In this document: positions 1 to 6,348 of the stretch, one piece after another | How positions within the stretch are numbered: the first letter of the stretch is position 1 | How the letters are laid out: each line of letters begins with the position of its first letter | NCBI GenBank assembly: GCA_036520715.1 | Contig: DATDJF010000338.1 | Location: forward strand, 1 to 17,454 | Reading direction: 5' to 3' | Length of the DNA: 17,454 nucleotides | From: JAEUPI01 sp036520715 | GTDB lineage: Bacteria > Pseudomonadota > Gammaproteobacteria > Burkholderiales > Burkholderiaceae_C | Translations under genes and position numbers: made by a program | Notes under the pieces: model-generated | The model's database searches: none | Told to the model about the DNA's origin: nothing | The model's input: the letters and a program-made list of their open reading frames with translations, nothing else

Positions 1-38
1 CGTCACGCAAGGACGCCGATGCAGGGCGGCTCATGGCG

Positions 39-52
39 GCGCCCCACGGCGC
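39..52 (-). terminator. Weak hairpin just after efp
   Basis: A 5-bp inverted repeat (39-43 with 48-52, loop 44-47) lies 3 nt beyond the efp stop codon on the minus strand. There is no T-run after it. The stem is short for such GC-rich DNA, so it may be chance. Nothing else is visible in positions 1-55. Confidence 0.25.
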
Positions 53-55
53 GGA

Positions 56-610
56 TCAGACGCGCTTACGGTATTCGTGCGTTCTCGTGTCGATCTCGAC
101 CTTGTCGCCGTCGCCGACGAACAGGGGCACGGAGATCTCGAAACCGGTGCCGACCAGGCGTGCCGGCTTCATCACCTTGCCCGAGGTGTCGCCCTTGACG
201 GCGGGCTCGGTCTGGATCTGGCGCACGACCGTGGTGGGCAGTTCCACCGAAATCGCCTTGCCGTCGTAGAACACCACGTCGACGGGCATGTTGTCTTCGA
301 GGTAGCTGATGGCATCGCCCATGTTCTCGGCCTCGACCTCGAACTGGTTGTAGTCGGGGTCCATGAAGACGTACATCGGATCGGCGAAGTAGGTGTAGGT
401 GCACTCCTTCTTGTCGAGCACGATGGGATCCATCTTGTCGTCGGCCTTGAAGACCACTTCGGCACCGCCGCCGTTGAGCAGGTTCTTCATCTTCATGCGC
501 ACGGTGGCGGCGTTGCGGCCACCGCGGCTGTATTCGGTCTTCAGCACGACCATCGGATCCTTGCCCTGCATGATCACGTTGCCGGCGCGGATTTCCTGAG
601 CGAGTTTCAT
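56..610 (-). CDS. efp: Elongation factor P (EF-P)
   Basis: EF-P binds between the P and E sites of the ribosome and relieves stalling at consecutive prolines. The 184-residue product has the family's usual length and opens with MKLAQEIRAGNVI. The loop SRGGRNAA carries Arg at residue 32, the position that is rhamnosylated in the EarP-dependent branch of the family, in place of the lysine used by the EpmA/EpmB branch. The start at 610 is chosen over an upstream in-frame ATG at 679 because homology begins here and GAAGGTG lies just upstream. earP ends 119 bases upstream on the same strand, so the modifying enzyme and its substrate are neighbours. The identification is very secure. Confidence 0.98.
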   Translation of the reverse strand: MKLAQEIRAGNVIMQGKDPMVVLKTEYSRGGRNAATVRMKMKNLLNGGGAEVVFKADDKMDPIVLDKKECTYTYFADPMYVFMDPDYNQFEVEAENMGDAISYLEDNMPVDVVFYDGKAISVELPTTVVRQIQTEPAVKGDTSGKVMKPARLVGTGFEISVPLFVGDGDKVEIDTRTHEYRKRV

Positions 611-726
611 GGCACACCTTCGAGGTTGGCCTGCTGCGAGGCCTTGGGGCCGGCTTGTCGCGGCCGGCGCGGGATTCAACGGTTGCGGGGCGGCTTCGAA
701 AAGGCCAGCGCCGCGCAGAGCCCGAG

Positions 727-732
727 ATTCTA
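727..732 (-). promoter_or_regulatory. Candidate -10 element for efp, overlapping the earP stop codon
   Basis: Read on the minus strand the hexamer is TAGAAT, and its TAG is the earP stop codon. A start about 7 nt downstream would give efp a leader of roughly 110 nt and allow expression independent of earP. No convincing -35 hexamer is seen 16-18 bp upstream. The same hexamer occurs in the spacers before hupB (5324-5329) and ppiD (6226-6231). The call rests on one hexamer. Confidence 0.3.
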
Positions 733-1806
733 CCTTTTGCCGGTCACGAAGCCGATCAATCGGCTCGTCAGGTCGTCGTGCCTTGCGAGTTGTTCACGCC
801 AGCCGCCGACCGCCGACCGCCACGGCTCCAGCGGTGCCCAAGGCGGCACGGTGGCGGCTGCGTCGGCGCCGGCGTTCCACCACTCGAACGCGGCCACCGC
901 GGCGCGCGGCGGGGCGACGGTGCCGTCGGCGCCCCAGCGCTCCAGAAATGCCTGCAACTTGACCCGATGCGCGCCGTCGTGCTGCGGGTACAGCTGCCAG
1001 ATGAATGGTGCGCCGGCCCACAGTGCACGCACCAGAGAGTCTTCGCCGCGCACGATGTTGAGGTCGGCGCTCCACAGCAGCCGATCGAACTGCGCCTGCG
1101 GCAGCCAGTCGAGCAGCACCGCTCGCAGCGCGTTCGAGCGCAGGGCGCTGCCGAGGCACAGCTGCACGAGGCCTTGCGCAGGCCCTTGCGGCACCAGCAG
1201 CAGGGTCGGCTGCGCCGACAGGGCCTGCAGCCAGGCGCCGATGCCGGGATGCGGATAGCAGAACAGCACGACCACCCGTTCATCACGGCTGCGCGGCCAG
1301 CCCATCGACTGCAGCCACGCGTCACGCTCGAACGCGTCGCGTGCGTCGAGCAGGCCGGGCTCGCGCAACAGGCCACCGGTGTCGGGCGTGAAGCCCGGTT
1401 GAAAAAACCACTTCACCAACCCCTGGCCCGGCCCGTGCAACTGCGGCGACGGCAGGCCATGCGACCGCGCCGCATGCGGCTCGGCGCTCAGGTATTCGAG
1501 GTTGAGCCAGCACGGCGGCCGGTCGCGCCGCGCCATCTGCGCCACGTAGCGTGGCGGCGGGTCGCAGCCGAAGGCCTCGATCGTGACGTCGGTGCCGTCA
1601 GCCGGCGCGAGGTCGTCGTGCCATGCCAGGACCTCGACCCCTGATTGGCCAGCGGGTGCAATGCGGGCCAGCGGCTGTGGGTCGTCGATCACCAGACGCA
1701 CCGCTTCGCCGCGCGCCGCGAGGTCGGCAGCCAGCCGCCAGCACACGCCGGCATCGCCGAGGTTGTCGATCACGCGGCAGAAGAGGTCCCAGCGCACGAG
1801 CCGCAT
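730..1806 (-). CDS. earP: EF-P arginine rhamnosyltransferase EarP
   Basis: EarP is an inverting GT-B glycosyltransferase that moves rhamnose from dTDP-beta-L-rhamnose to Arg32 of EF-P in the cytoplasm. The 358-residue product begins WDLFCRVIDNLGDAGVCWRL. Asp14 and Asp18 match the two conserved aspartates of the N-terminal active site. The C-terminal nucleotide-sugar half carries the family signature RGEDS at about residues 253-257, followed by APFIWQLYPQ. The frame stays open far upstream, antisense to uvrC, but conserved residues begin at the ATG at 1806, so that start is used. No clear Shine-Dalgarno sequence precedes it. It is divergent from uvrC (33-base gap) and upstream of its substrate gene efp. 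Confidence is high from the motif and the gene pair together. Confidence 0.95.
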   Translation of the reverse strand: MRLVRWDLFCRVIDNLGDAGVCWRLAADLAARGEAVRLVIDDPQPLARIAPAGQSGVEVLAWHDDLAPADGTDVTIEAFGCDPPPRYVAQMARRDRPPCWLNLEYLSAEPHAARSHGLPSPQLHGPGQGLVKWFFQPGFTPDTGGLLREPGLLDARDAFERDAWLQSMGWPRSRDERVVVLFCYPHPGIGAWLQALSAQPTLLLVPQGPAQGLVQLCLGSALRSNALRAVLLDWLPQAQFDRLLWSADLNIVRGEDSLVRALWAGAPFIWQLYPQHDGAHRVKLQAFLERWGADGTVAPPRAAVAAFEWWNAGADAAATVPPWAPLEPWRSAVGGWREQLARHDDLTSRLIGFVTGKR

Positions 1807-1821
1807 TGTCGCGGGGCGGCA

Positions 1822-1832
1822 CCGATAATCGG
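1822..1832. promoter_or_regulatory. Symmetric -10-like element between earP and uvrC
   Basis: The 11-mer CCGATAATCGG is a palindrome except for its central base. It presents GATAAT (1824-1829) to uvrC and GATTAT (1830-1825) to earP. Start sites about 7 nt from each hexamer would fall near 1836 and 1818, giving leaders of a few bases for uvrC and about 12 for earP. Neither gene has a strong ribosome binding site, which fits very short leaders. No good -35 hexamers are seen, so a shared bidirectional promoter is an inference. Confidence 0.4.
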
Positions 1833-1839
1833 CGAAACG

Positions 1840-3747
1840 ATGGGCGAGAACCTGGCTGACTCCGCGCGCGAACCACTGCTCGCCGAAGTGGCCGCCCTGC
1901 CGTCGCTGCCGGGCGTGTACCGGTTCTTCGATGCTGCCGACCAGGTGCTGTACGTCGGCAAGGCGCGCAACCTGAAGAAGCGCGTCTCGAGCTACTTCCA
2001 CAAGGATCACCAGGGCACGCGCATCGGCGTGATGGTGGGCCGCATCGTGCGGCTGCAAACCACGGTGGTGCGCAGCGAGGCCGAGGCGCTGCTGCTCGAG
2101 AACAACCTGATCAAGACGCTGGCGCCGCGCTTCAACATTCTGTTTCGCGACGACAAGAGCTACCCGTACCTCAAGCTGGTGTCGCACGCCTTCCCGCGCA
2201 TGGCGTATTACCGTGGCAGCGTCGACCGCCGGCACAAGTATTTCGGGCCGTACCCGGGCGCCTGGGCCGTGAAGGAGACGATCCAGTTGCTGCAGAAGGT
2301 GTTTCGCCTGCGCACCTGCGAAGACACCGTGTTCGCGCACCGTTCGCGGCCGTGCCTGCTGTACCAGATCCAGCGCTGCACGGCGCCGTGCGTGGGCTTC
2401 ATCAACGAGGCCGACTACGCGCGCGACGTCGCCGACGCCGAGGCCTTTCTGCTCGGCGACACCGACGCCGTGCTGCAGACGCTGCAGGGCCGCATGATGG
2501 CGATGTCGCAGCGACTGGACTTCGAGCGCGCCGCGGTCGTGCGCGACCAGATCGGAGCGCTGTCGCGCGTGCTGCACCAGCAGTCGATGGACGAGAGCAG
2601 CCTGTCGGCGCGCGAGCGCGATGTCGACATCCTGGCGGTCAAGCTGCAGGGCGGGCGCGCGTGCGTCAACCTGGCGATGGTGCGCGGTGGCCGCCACCTC
2701 GGCGATCGTGCGTACTTCCCGGCGCACGGCACGGATGGCGCGATCGGCGTCGACGATGACGACGAGGCGCCGCGCAGCGCCGAGCAGGCCGTGCTGGAGG
2801 CGTTCGTCGCCCAGCACTACCTGGCGAGCCCGCCGCCGCCGTCGCTGGTGACCAGCCACGCACTGGATGCCGGCTTGTTGCAGGCGCTGTCGGAGCAGTG
2901 CGGCGTCAGGATCGCCGCGCAGCACCAGCCACGCGAGCAGCGCCGCATCTGGCTCGAGATGGCGGTCAAGGGCGCCGAGATCGCGCTCGCGCGGCTGCTC
3001 GCCGAGGAGGGCTCGCAGCGCGAACGCACCCGCGCACTGGTGGAAGCGCTCGACCTGGCCGCCGATGACCTCGATGCTTTTCGCATCGAGTGCTTCGACG
3101 TCAGCCACACGGCCGGCGAGGCCACGCAGGCCTCGTGCGTGGTGTACCAGAACCACGCGATGCGCAGCGCCGACTACCGCCGCTTCAACGTCGAAGGCGT
3201 CACCGCGGGTGACGACTACGCCGCGATGCGCCAGGTGCTGACGCGCCGCTACGCCAAGCTGGCCGAGCACTCCGATGGCGACGACCCCGGGCGCGCCAGG
3301 TTGCCGGGCCTGGTGCTGGTCGACGGCGGCCGCGGCCAGGTGGCCGTGGCGCGCGAGGTGTTCGAGGAGCTCGGTCTCGACCTGTCGCTGATCGTCGGCG
3401 TCGAGAAGGGCGAAGGCCGCAAGGTGGGGCTCGAGGAACTGGTGTTCGCCGACGGCCGGCCCAAGCTGCAGTTGCCGCACGACTCGGCAGCGCTGATGCT
3501 GGTGGCGCAGATCCGCGACGAGGCGCACCGCTTCGCCATCACCGGCATGCGGGCGCGGCGTGCCAAGGTGCGCACCGGCGGCAGCCGGCTCGAAGACATC
3601 GCCGGCGTCGGCCCGAAGAAGCGCGCCCGGCTGCTGCAGCGCTTCGGCGGCGTACGCGGCGTGACCGCGGCGAGCGTCGACGACCTGGCGGGCGTCGACG
3701 GCATTTCGCGCGAGTTGGCACAGGAGATCTATCGCGCCCTGCATTGA
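1840..3747 (+). CDS. uvrC: UvrABC excinuclease subunit C
   Basis: UvrC makes both incisions in nucleotide excision repair after UvrA and UvrB load at a lesion. The product is 635 residues, slightly longer than many homologues. An N-terminal GIY-YIG nuclease domain is visible (GVY at 25-27, YVGKA from 38, Arg48). A four-cysteine cluster follows at C160, C172, C180 and C184; the spacing x11, x7, x3 is that of the reported UvrC Fe-S cluster. A UVR helix pair that contacts UvrB spans roughly 208-245. The RNase H-like C-terminal nuclease has candidate residues D420, D495 and H547, and tandem helix-hairpin-helix motifs cover about 575-635. The ATG at 1840 is preferred because homology starts about 20 residues later; the in-frame upstream extension is antisense to earP. 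Confidence 0.97.
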   Translation: MGENLADSAREPLLAEVAALPSLPGVYRFFDAADQVLYVGKARNLKKRVSSYFHKDHQGTRIGVMVGRIVRLQTTVVRSEAEALLLENNLIKTLAPRFNILFRDDKSYPYLKLVSHAFPRMAYYRGSVDRRHKYFGPYPGAWAVKETIQLLQKVFRLRTCEDTVFAHRSRPCLLYQIQRCTAPCVGFINEADYARDVADAEAFLLGDTDAVLQTLQGRMMAMSQRLDFERAAVVRDQIGALSRVLHQQSMDESSLSARERDVDILAVKLQGGRACVNLAMVRGGRHLGDRAYFPAHGTDGAIGVDDDDEAPRSAEQAVLEAFVAQHYLASPPPPSLVTSHALDAGLLQALSEQCGVRIAAQHQPREQRRIWLEMAVKGAEIALARLLAEEGSQRERTRALVEALDLAADDLDAFRIECFDVSHTAGEATQASCVVYQNHAMRSADYRRFNVEGVTAGDDYAAMRQVLTRRYAKLAEHSDGDDPGRARLPGLVLVDGGRGQVAVAREVFEELGLDLSLIVGVEKGEGRKVGLEELVFADGRPKLQLPHDSAALMLVAQIRDEAHRFAITGMRARRAKVRTGGSRLEDIAGVGPKKRARLLQRFGGVRGVTAASVDDLAGVDGISRELAQEIYRALH

Positions 3748-3808
3748 TCGGCGCGTGGTGGGTTGTGTGCCAGCCATGCGTTGCCACGGACGCGGGCACA
3801 ATCGGCAC

Positions 3809-4375
3809 ATGTTCTTCACGCTGCCGACGATCCTCACCTGGGCGCGCATCGCGGCGATTCCGCTGATCGCCGGTGTTTTTCACCTGCCGTTCGACGAGCC
3901 GACGCGCAACATCGTCGCCACCGCGATGTTCATCGTCTTCGCGCTGACCGACTGGCTCGACGGCTGGCTGGCGCGCAAGCTCAACCAGGTGTCGTCGTTC
4001 GGCGCGTTCCTCGATCCGGTGGCCGACAAGTTCCTGGTCTGCGCGTCGCTGCTGATCCTGGTGTGGCTGCATCGCGTCGACACGCTGGTGGCGCTGGTCA
4101 TCATCGGTCGCGAGATCGCCATTTCGGCGCTGCGCGAGTGGATGGCGCAGATCGGCGCGTCGCGCAGCGTGGCGGTACACATGCTCGGCAAGATCAAGAC
4201 CGTGACGCAGATGGTGGCGATCCCGTTTCTGCTGTACGACGGGCGGCTGCTGCGCTTCATCGACACTCGCGTGTGGGGCACCGTGCTGATCTACGTGGCC
4301 GCGATACTGACCATCTGGTCGATGGTGTACTACCTGCGCAAGGCACTGCCCGAGATTCGCGCACGCGCGAAATGA
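3809..4375 (+). CDS. pgsA: CDP-diacylglycerol--glycerol-3-phosphate 3-phosphatidyltransferase
   Basis: PgsA is an integral membrane enzyme that makes phosphatidylglycerol-phosphate from CDP-diacylglycerol and glycerol-3-phosphate, the committed step to phosphatidylglycerol and cardiolipin. The product is 188 residues, normal for the family. The CDP-alcohol phosphotransferase motif is complete: D48, D51-G52, A55-R56, G65, D69 and D73 with exact family spacing. It is flanked by several hydrophobic segments. The ATG at 3809 fits the conserved N-terminus (MFFTLPTILTWARI), which rules out the in-frame ATG at 3755. It lies 61 bases after uvrC, an order common in proteobacteria. Its stop codon overlaps the start of the following transporter (ATGA at 4372-4375). 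Confidence 0.96.
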   Translation: MFFTLPTILTWARIAAIPLIAGVFHLPFDEPTRNIVATAMFIVFALTDWLDGWLARKLNQVSSFGAFLDPVADKFLVCASLLILVWLHRVDTLVALVIIGREIAISALREWMAQIGASRSVAVHMLGKIKTVTQMVAIPFLLYDGRLLRFIDTRVWGTVLIYVAAILTIWSMVYYLRKALPEIRARAK

Positions 4376-5250
4376 CGCCGCTTCAACAGGGCGCATGGCT
4401 GCGCGCCATGCCGGTGGTGTTCGTGCTGATCTGGAGCACCGGCTTCGTGGTCGCGCGCTTGGGCATGCCGCATGCCCCGCCGATGAGCTTTCTGGCGTGG
4501 CGCTACGCGTTGTCGATCGTGGCCATCGGCGCCTGGATCATGCTGGCGCGTGGTGTGCCCTGGCCGCGCGGGCGCGCCCAGTGGCTGCATCTGGCGGTGC
4601 TCGGCTCGCTGCAGCACGCCGGTTACCTCGGCGGCGTGTGGGCAGCGGTCAAGTTGGGCATGCCCGCCGGGCTGGCGGCGCTGATCGTCTGCCTGCAACC
4701 GGTGCTCACGGCGGCCTGGCTGTCGTGGCACGGCAGCGCGCATCGTGTCACGCACCGGCAGTGGCTCGGCCTGTGGCTCGGCCTGGGTGGCCTCACGCTG
4801 GTGCTGTGGCGCCGCATGCAAGGCGGGGAGATCGATGCGGCGTCGCTGGCGCTGGCGATCGGCGCGCTGTTGTCGATCACCGTGGGCACGCTGTACCAGA
4901 AACGATTTGTCGCGCCGGTGGACGTGCGCTCGGCCAACCTGGTGCAGTTGATCGCCGCGCTCGTGGTGACCCTGCCGCTGGCGCTGCTGGAGCACGAGGC
5001 GATGCACTGGAATGCCCAGCTCTGGTCGGCGATGGCATGGTCGGTGCTTGCGCTCACGCTGGGCGGCAGTTCGCTGCTCTACCTGCTGATCCAGCGCGGC
5101 GCGGCCACCGAGGTGACGAGCCTGCTGTACCTGGTGCCGCCGTGCACCGCGCTGATGGCATGGCTCGGCTTCGGCGAGGCCGTCACGCCGAGCATGCTGC
5201 TGGGCATGGCGCTGTGCGCGACCGCCGTGTTCCTGGTGCGACGTGGGTAG
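4372..5250 (+). CDS. EamA/DMT-family membrane transporter
   Basis: This is a probable inner-membrane exporter or permease of the drug/metabolite transporter superfamily. The 292-residue product is almost wholly hydrophobic and compatible with ten membrane spans arranged as two EamA repeats. The opening IWSTGFVVARLG and the second-half run SLLYLLIQRGAATEV followed by a proline-containing helix are typical. The substrate cannot be read from sequence. The start overlaps the pgsA stop by four bases, so it is probably translated by coupling with pgsA. The spacer after it belongs to the hup promoter. Confidence 0.9.
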   Translation: MTPLQQGAWLRAMPVVFVLIWSTGFVVARLGMPHAPPMSFLAWRYALSIVAIGAWIMLARGVPWPRGRAQWLHLAVLGSLQHAGYLGGVWAAVKLGMPAGLAALIVCLQPVLTAAWLSWHGSAHRVTHRQWLGLWLGLGGLTLVLWRRMQGGEIDAASLALAIGALLSITVGTLYQKRFVAPVDVRSANLVQLIAALVVTLPLALLEHEAMHWNAQLWSAMAWSVLALTLGGSSLLYLLIQRGAATEVTSLLYLVPPCTALMAWLGFGEAVTPSMLLGMALCATAVFLVRRG

Positions 5251-5255
5251 GGTTG

Positions 5256-5271
5256 TGACAGTCCGTTGTCA
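5256..5271. promoter_or_regulatory. TGACA-N6-TGTCA inverted repeat upstream of hupB
   Basis: This is a perfect 5-bp inverted repeat with a 6-base centre. Two further TGACA copies lie at 5279-5283 (inside the palindrome GGTGACACC, 5277-5285) and 5345-5349, the last being part of the hup -35 hexamer. This spacing would suit a dimeric regulator. No regulator can be named, and chance is possible in a 187-base spacer. Confidence 0.3.
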
Positions 5272-5343
5272 AGCGGGGTGACACCATGTTCATGATCTCG
5301 AACACCCGTGCAAACGATGCGCCTAGAATTCCCCGAGCCACGC

Positions 5344-5372
5344 TTGACACCACGTGGGGCCGTCGCTGTAAT
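5344..5372 (+). promoter_or_regulatory. Sigma70-type promoter of hupB
   Basis: A consensus -35 TTGACA (5344-5349) is separated by exactly 17 bp from TGTAAT (5367-5372), a close match to the -10 consensus. Transcription would start near 5379 and leave a leader of about 59 nt that ends with the AGAGGGGG ribosome binding site (5422-5429). It is the best promoter in the window, as expected for abundant HU and a possibly co-transcribed tRNA. Confidence 0.75.
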
Positions 5373-5437
5373 CGGTCCTCCCGGCGCGCCTGACCAAACC
5401 AAATTTTCGAGACAACTCTTCGAGAGGGGGTACCTTC

Positions 5438-5710
5438 GTGAACAAGTCCGAGCTGATCGAACACATCGCCAAACAAGCCGACATCTCCAAGGCAGCGGCC
5501 ACGCGTGCATTGGAGGCCTTGATCGGCGGCGTGAAGTCGACTTTGAAGAAAAGCGGCAACGTGTCGATCGTCGGCTTCGGTACCTTCGCGGTCAGCAAAC
5601 GCGCGGCACGCAGCGGCCGCAATCCACGCACCGGCGCCGCCATCAAGATCAAGGCTGCCAAGGTGCCGAAGTTCCGCCCCGGCAAAGCCCTGAAAGATGC
5701 CGTCAACTGA
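5438..5710 (+). CDS. hupB: DNA-binding protein HU, beta-type
   Basis: HU is a small dimeric nucleoid protein that bends DNA without strict sequence specificity. The product is 90 residues, the normal length. The family signature GFGTFAVSKRAARSGRNPRTG is present around residues 48-68, with the RNPRTG beta-arm tip whose proline intercalates into DNA. The start codon is GTG at 5438, supported by AGAGGGGG about 8 nt upstream and by the conserved N-terminus (M)NKSELIEHIA. A tRNA-Val begins 3 nt after its stop codon and ppiD lies further downstream. The hupB-ppiD neighbourhood is also known in E. coli, which favours hupB over hupA as the symbol. Confidence 0.96.
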   Translation: MNKSELIEHIAKQADISKAAATRALEALIGGVKSTLKKSGNVSIVGFGTFAVSKRAARSGRNPRTGAAIKIKAAKVPKFRPGKALKDAVN

Positions 5711-5713
5711 CGC

Positions 5714-5789
5714 GGGTGCTTAGCTCAGCTGGCAGAGCGGCGCCCTTACAAGGCGTAGGTCGGCGGTTCGAACCCGTCAGCACCCACCA
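5714..5789 (+). tRNA. tRNA-Val (anticodon UAC)
   Basis: The 76-nt cloverleaf has a 7-bp acceptor stem (GGGTGCT with AGCACCC), a D-stem (GCTC/GAGC), an anticodon stem (GCGCC/GGCGT) with loop CTTACAA giving anticodon TAC, and a T-arm with GTTCGAAC. Discriminator A is followed by an encoded CCA (5787-5789). It starts 3 nt after the hupB stop codon and has no promoter of its own in that gap, so it probably matures from the hupB transcript by RNase P cleavage. Confidence 0.97.
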
Positions 5790-5849
5790 CCCAGGCAGCG
5801 CGAGCGCAAGTGCCGGAGTGCACAAAGGCGTGAACGATTGATCAGCGCG

Positions 5850-5867
5850 GGCGCGCCACAGCGCGCC
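5850..5867 (+). terminator. GC hairpin after tRNA-Val
   Basis: A perfect 7-bp stem (GGCGCGC with GCGCGCC) closes a CACA loop 60 nt after the tRNA. It has no U-tract, so it could be a transcript end stabiliser or a weak terminator for the hupB-tRNA transcript. The remainder of 5790-5911 shows nothing else clear. Confidence 0.4.
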
Positions 5868-5896
5868 GCGAAGTGCGTTCGACGCGGCACGGCCCC

Positions 5897-5902
5897 TATC
5901 AT
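5897..5902 (+). promoter_or_regulatory. Candidate -10 for the small periplasmic protein gene
   Basis: TATCAT lies 6 nt before an in-frame GTG and 9 nt before the ATG at 5912. Transcription would then begin at or next to the start codon, giving a leaderless or nearly leaderless mRNA. No good -35 is seen and there is no Shine-Dalgarno sequence, so support is modest. Confidence 0.3.
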
Positions 5903-5911
5903 CGCGCCGTG

Positions 5912-6175
5912 ATGCGAATCCTGACCCCCGCGCTCATTGGCGCACTGCTCGCGGCCAGCTCGCTGGCCCTGGCCCAGAACGCCGAGGATCTGACCTGCAA
6001 TCGTGCCGCTCAGGACCTGCGCGAAACCTGCCAGAAGCGCATCGGTCCGCTGGTGCGGCCGGCGGACCCGAGCAATCCCACCGCGCAAGAGCAAAAGGCC
6101 ATGGACAAGCACGCCAAGGCCTGGGCCAGCTGCAAGGAGAAGGCGGACCGACGCGCCGCCAACTGCCGCCGTTGA
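5912..6175 (+). CDS. Small periplasmic protein with paired C-x10-C motifs
   Basis: Function is unknown. The 87-residue product opens with a clear signal peptide (basic MR, a hydrophobic stretch, cleavage likely after SLALA at residue 21). The mature chain of about 66 residues is polar and predicted helical. Its only four cysteines are C29, C40, C74 and C85, which form two C-x10-C pairs on two presumed helices joined by a proline-rich linker (residues 50-57). This suggests a disulphide-clamped helical hairpin in the periplasm. An in-frame GTG immediately precedes the ATG and either could be the start. The gene sits between tRNA-Val and ppiD, a periplasmic folding factor. It is a real gene by signal peptide and codon use, but no family is recognised. 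Confidence 0.75.
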   Translation: MRILTPALIGALLAASSLALAQNAEDLTCNRAAQDLRETCQKRIGPLVRPADPSNPTAQEQKAMDKHAKAWASCKEKADRRAANCRR

Positions 6176-6225
6176 GCGGCCTGCCAACCTCCTGTGCCGG
6201 CCGTCGGCAACCCCGCGAGAGGCTC

Positions 6226-6231
6226 TAGAAT
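6226..6231 (+). promoter_or_regulatory. Candidate -10 element for ppiD
   Basis: TAGAAT lies in the 173-base spacer between the small periplasmic gene and ppiD and would give a leader of about 110 nt. No consensus -35 is visible. Nothing else in 6176-6348 is convincing. Confidence 0.35.
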
Positions 6232-6348
6232 CCGCGACGCCGCGTGCATGGCCACGGCGATGCGGCCCTCGGCGCCGCCATCGAAGCGAACCGCGGCTCG
6301 TCTGTCTTGCCTGCGGCGCAGGCTGCCCCACGCCCTACCGGGACCACC

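Noticed and set aside
655..1644. 329-codon plus-strand open frame opposite earP
   Set aside because: It is antisense to a confident gene, with no motif and a composition typical of a shadow frame.
730..3849. 1039-codon open frame on the minus strand
   Set aside because: Only the last 358 codons (from 1806) are earP. The rest is antisense to uvrC and open because of the high GC content; it is low-complexity and His/Gln/Arg-rich.
5324..5329. TAGAAT as a second hup promoter
   Set aside because: There is no -35 partner at suitable spacing, and a far better promoter lies downstream at 5344-5372.
5714..5850. tRNA-Val as an integration site for a mobile element
   Set aside because: No duplicated tRNA 3' end, integrase or composition change follows; the next genes are core genes.
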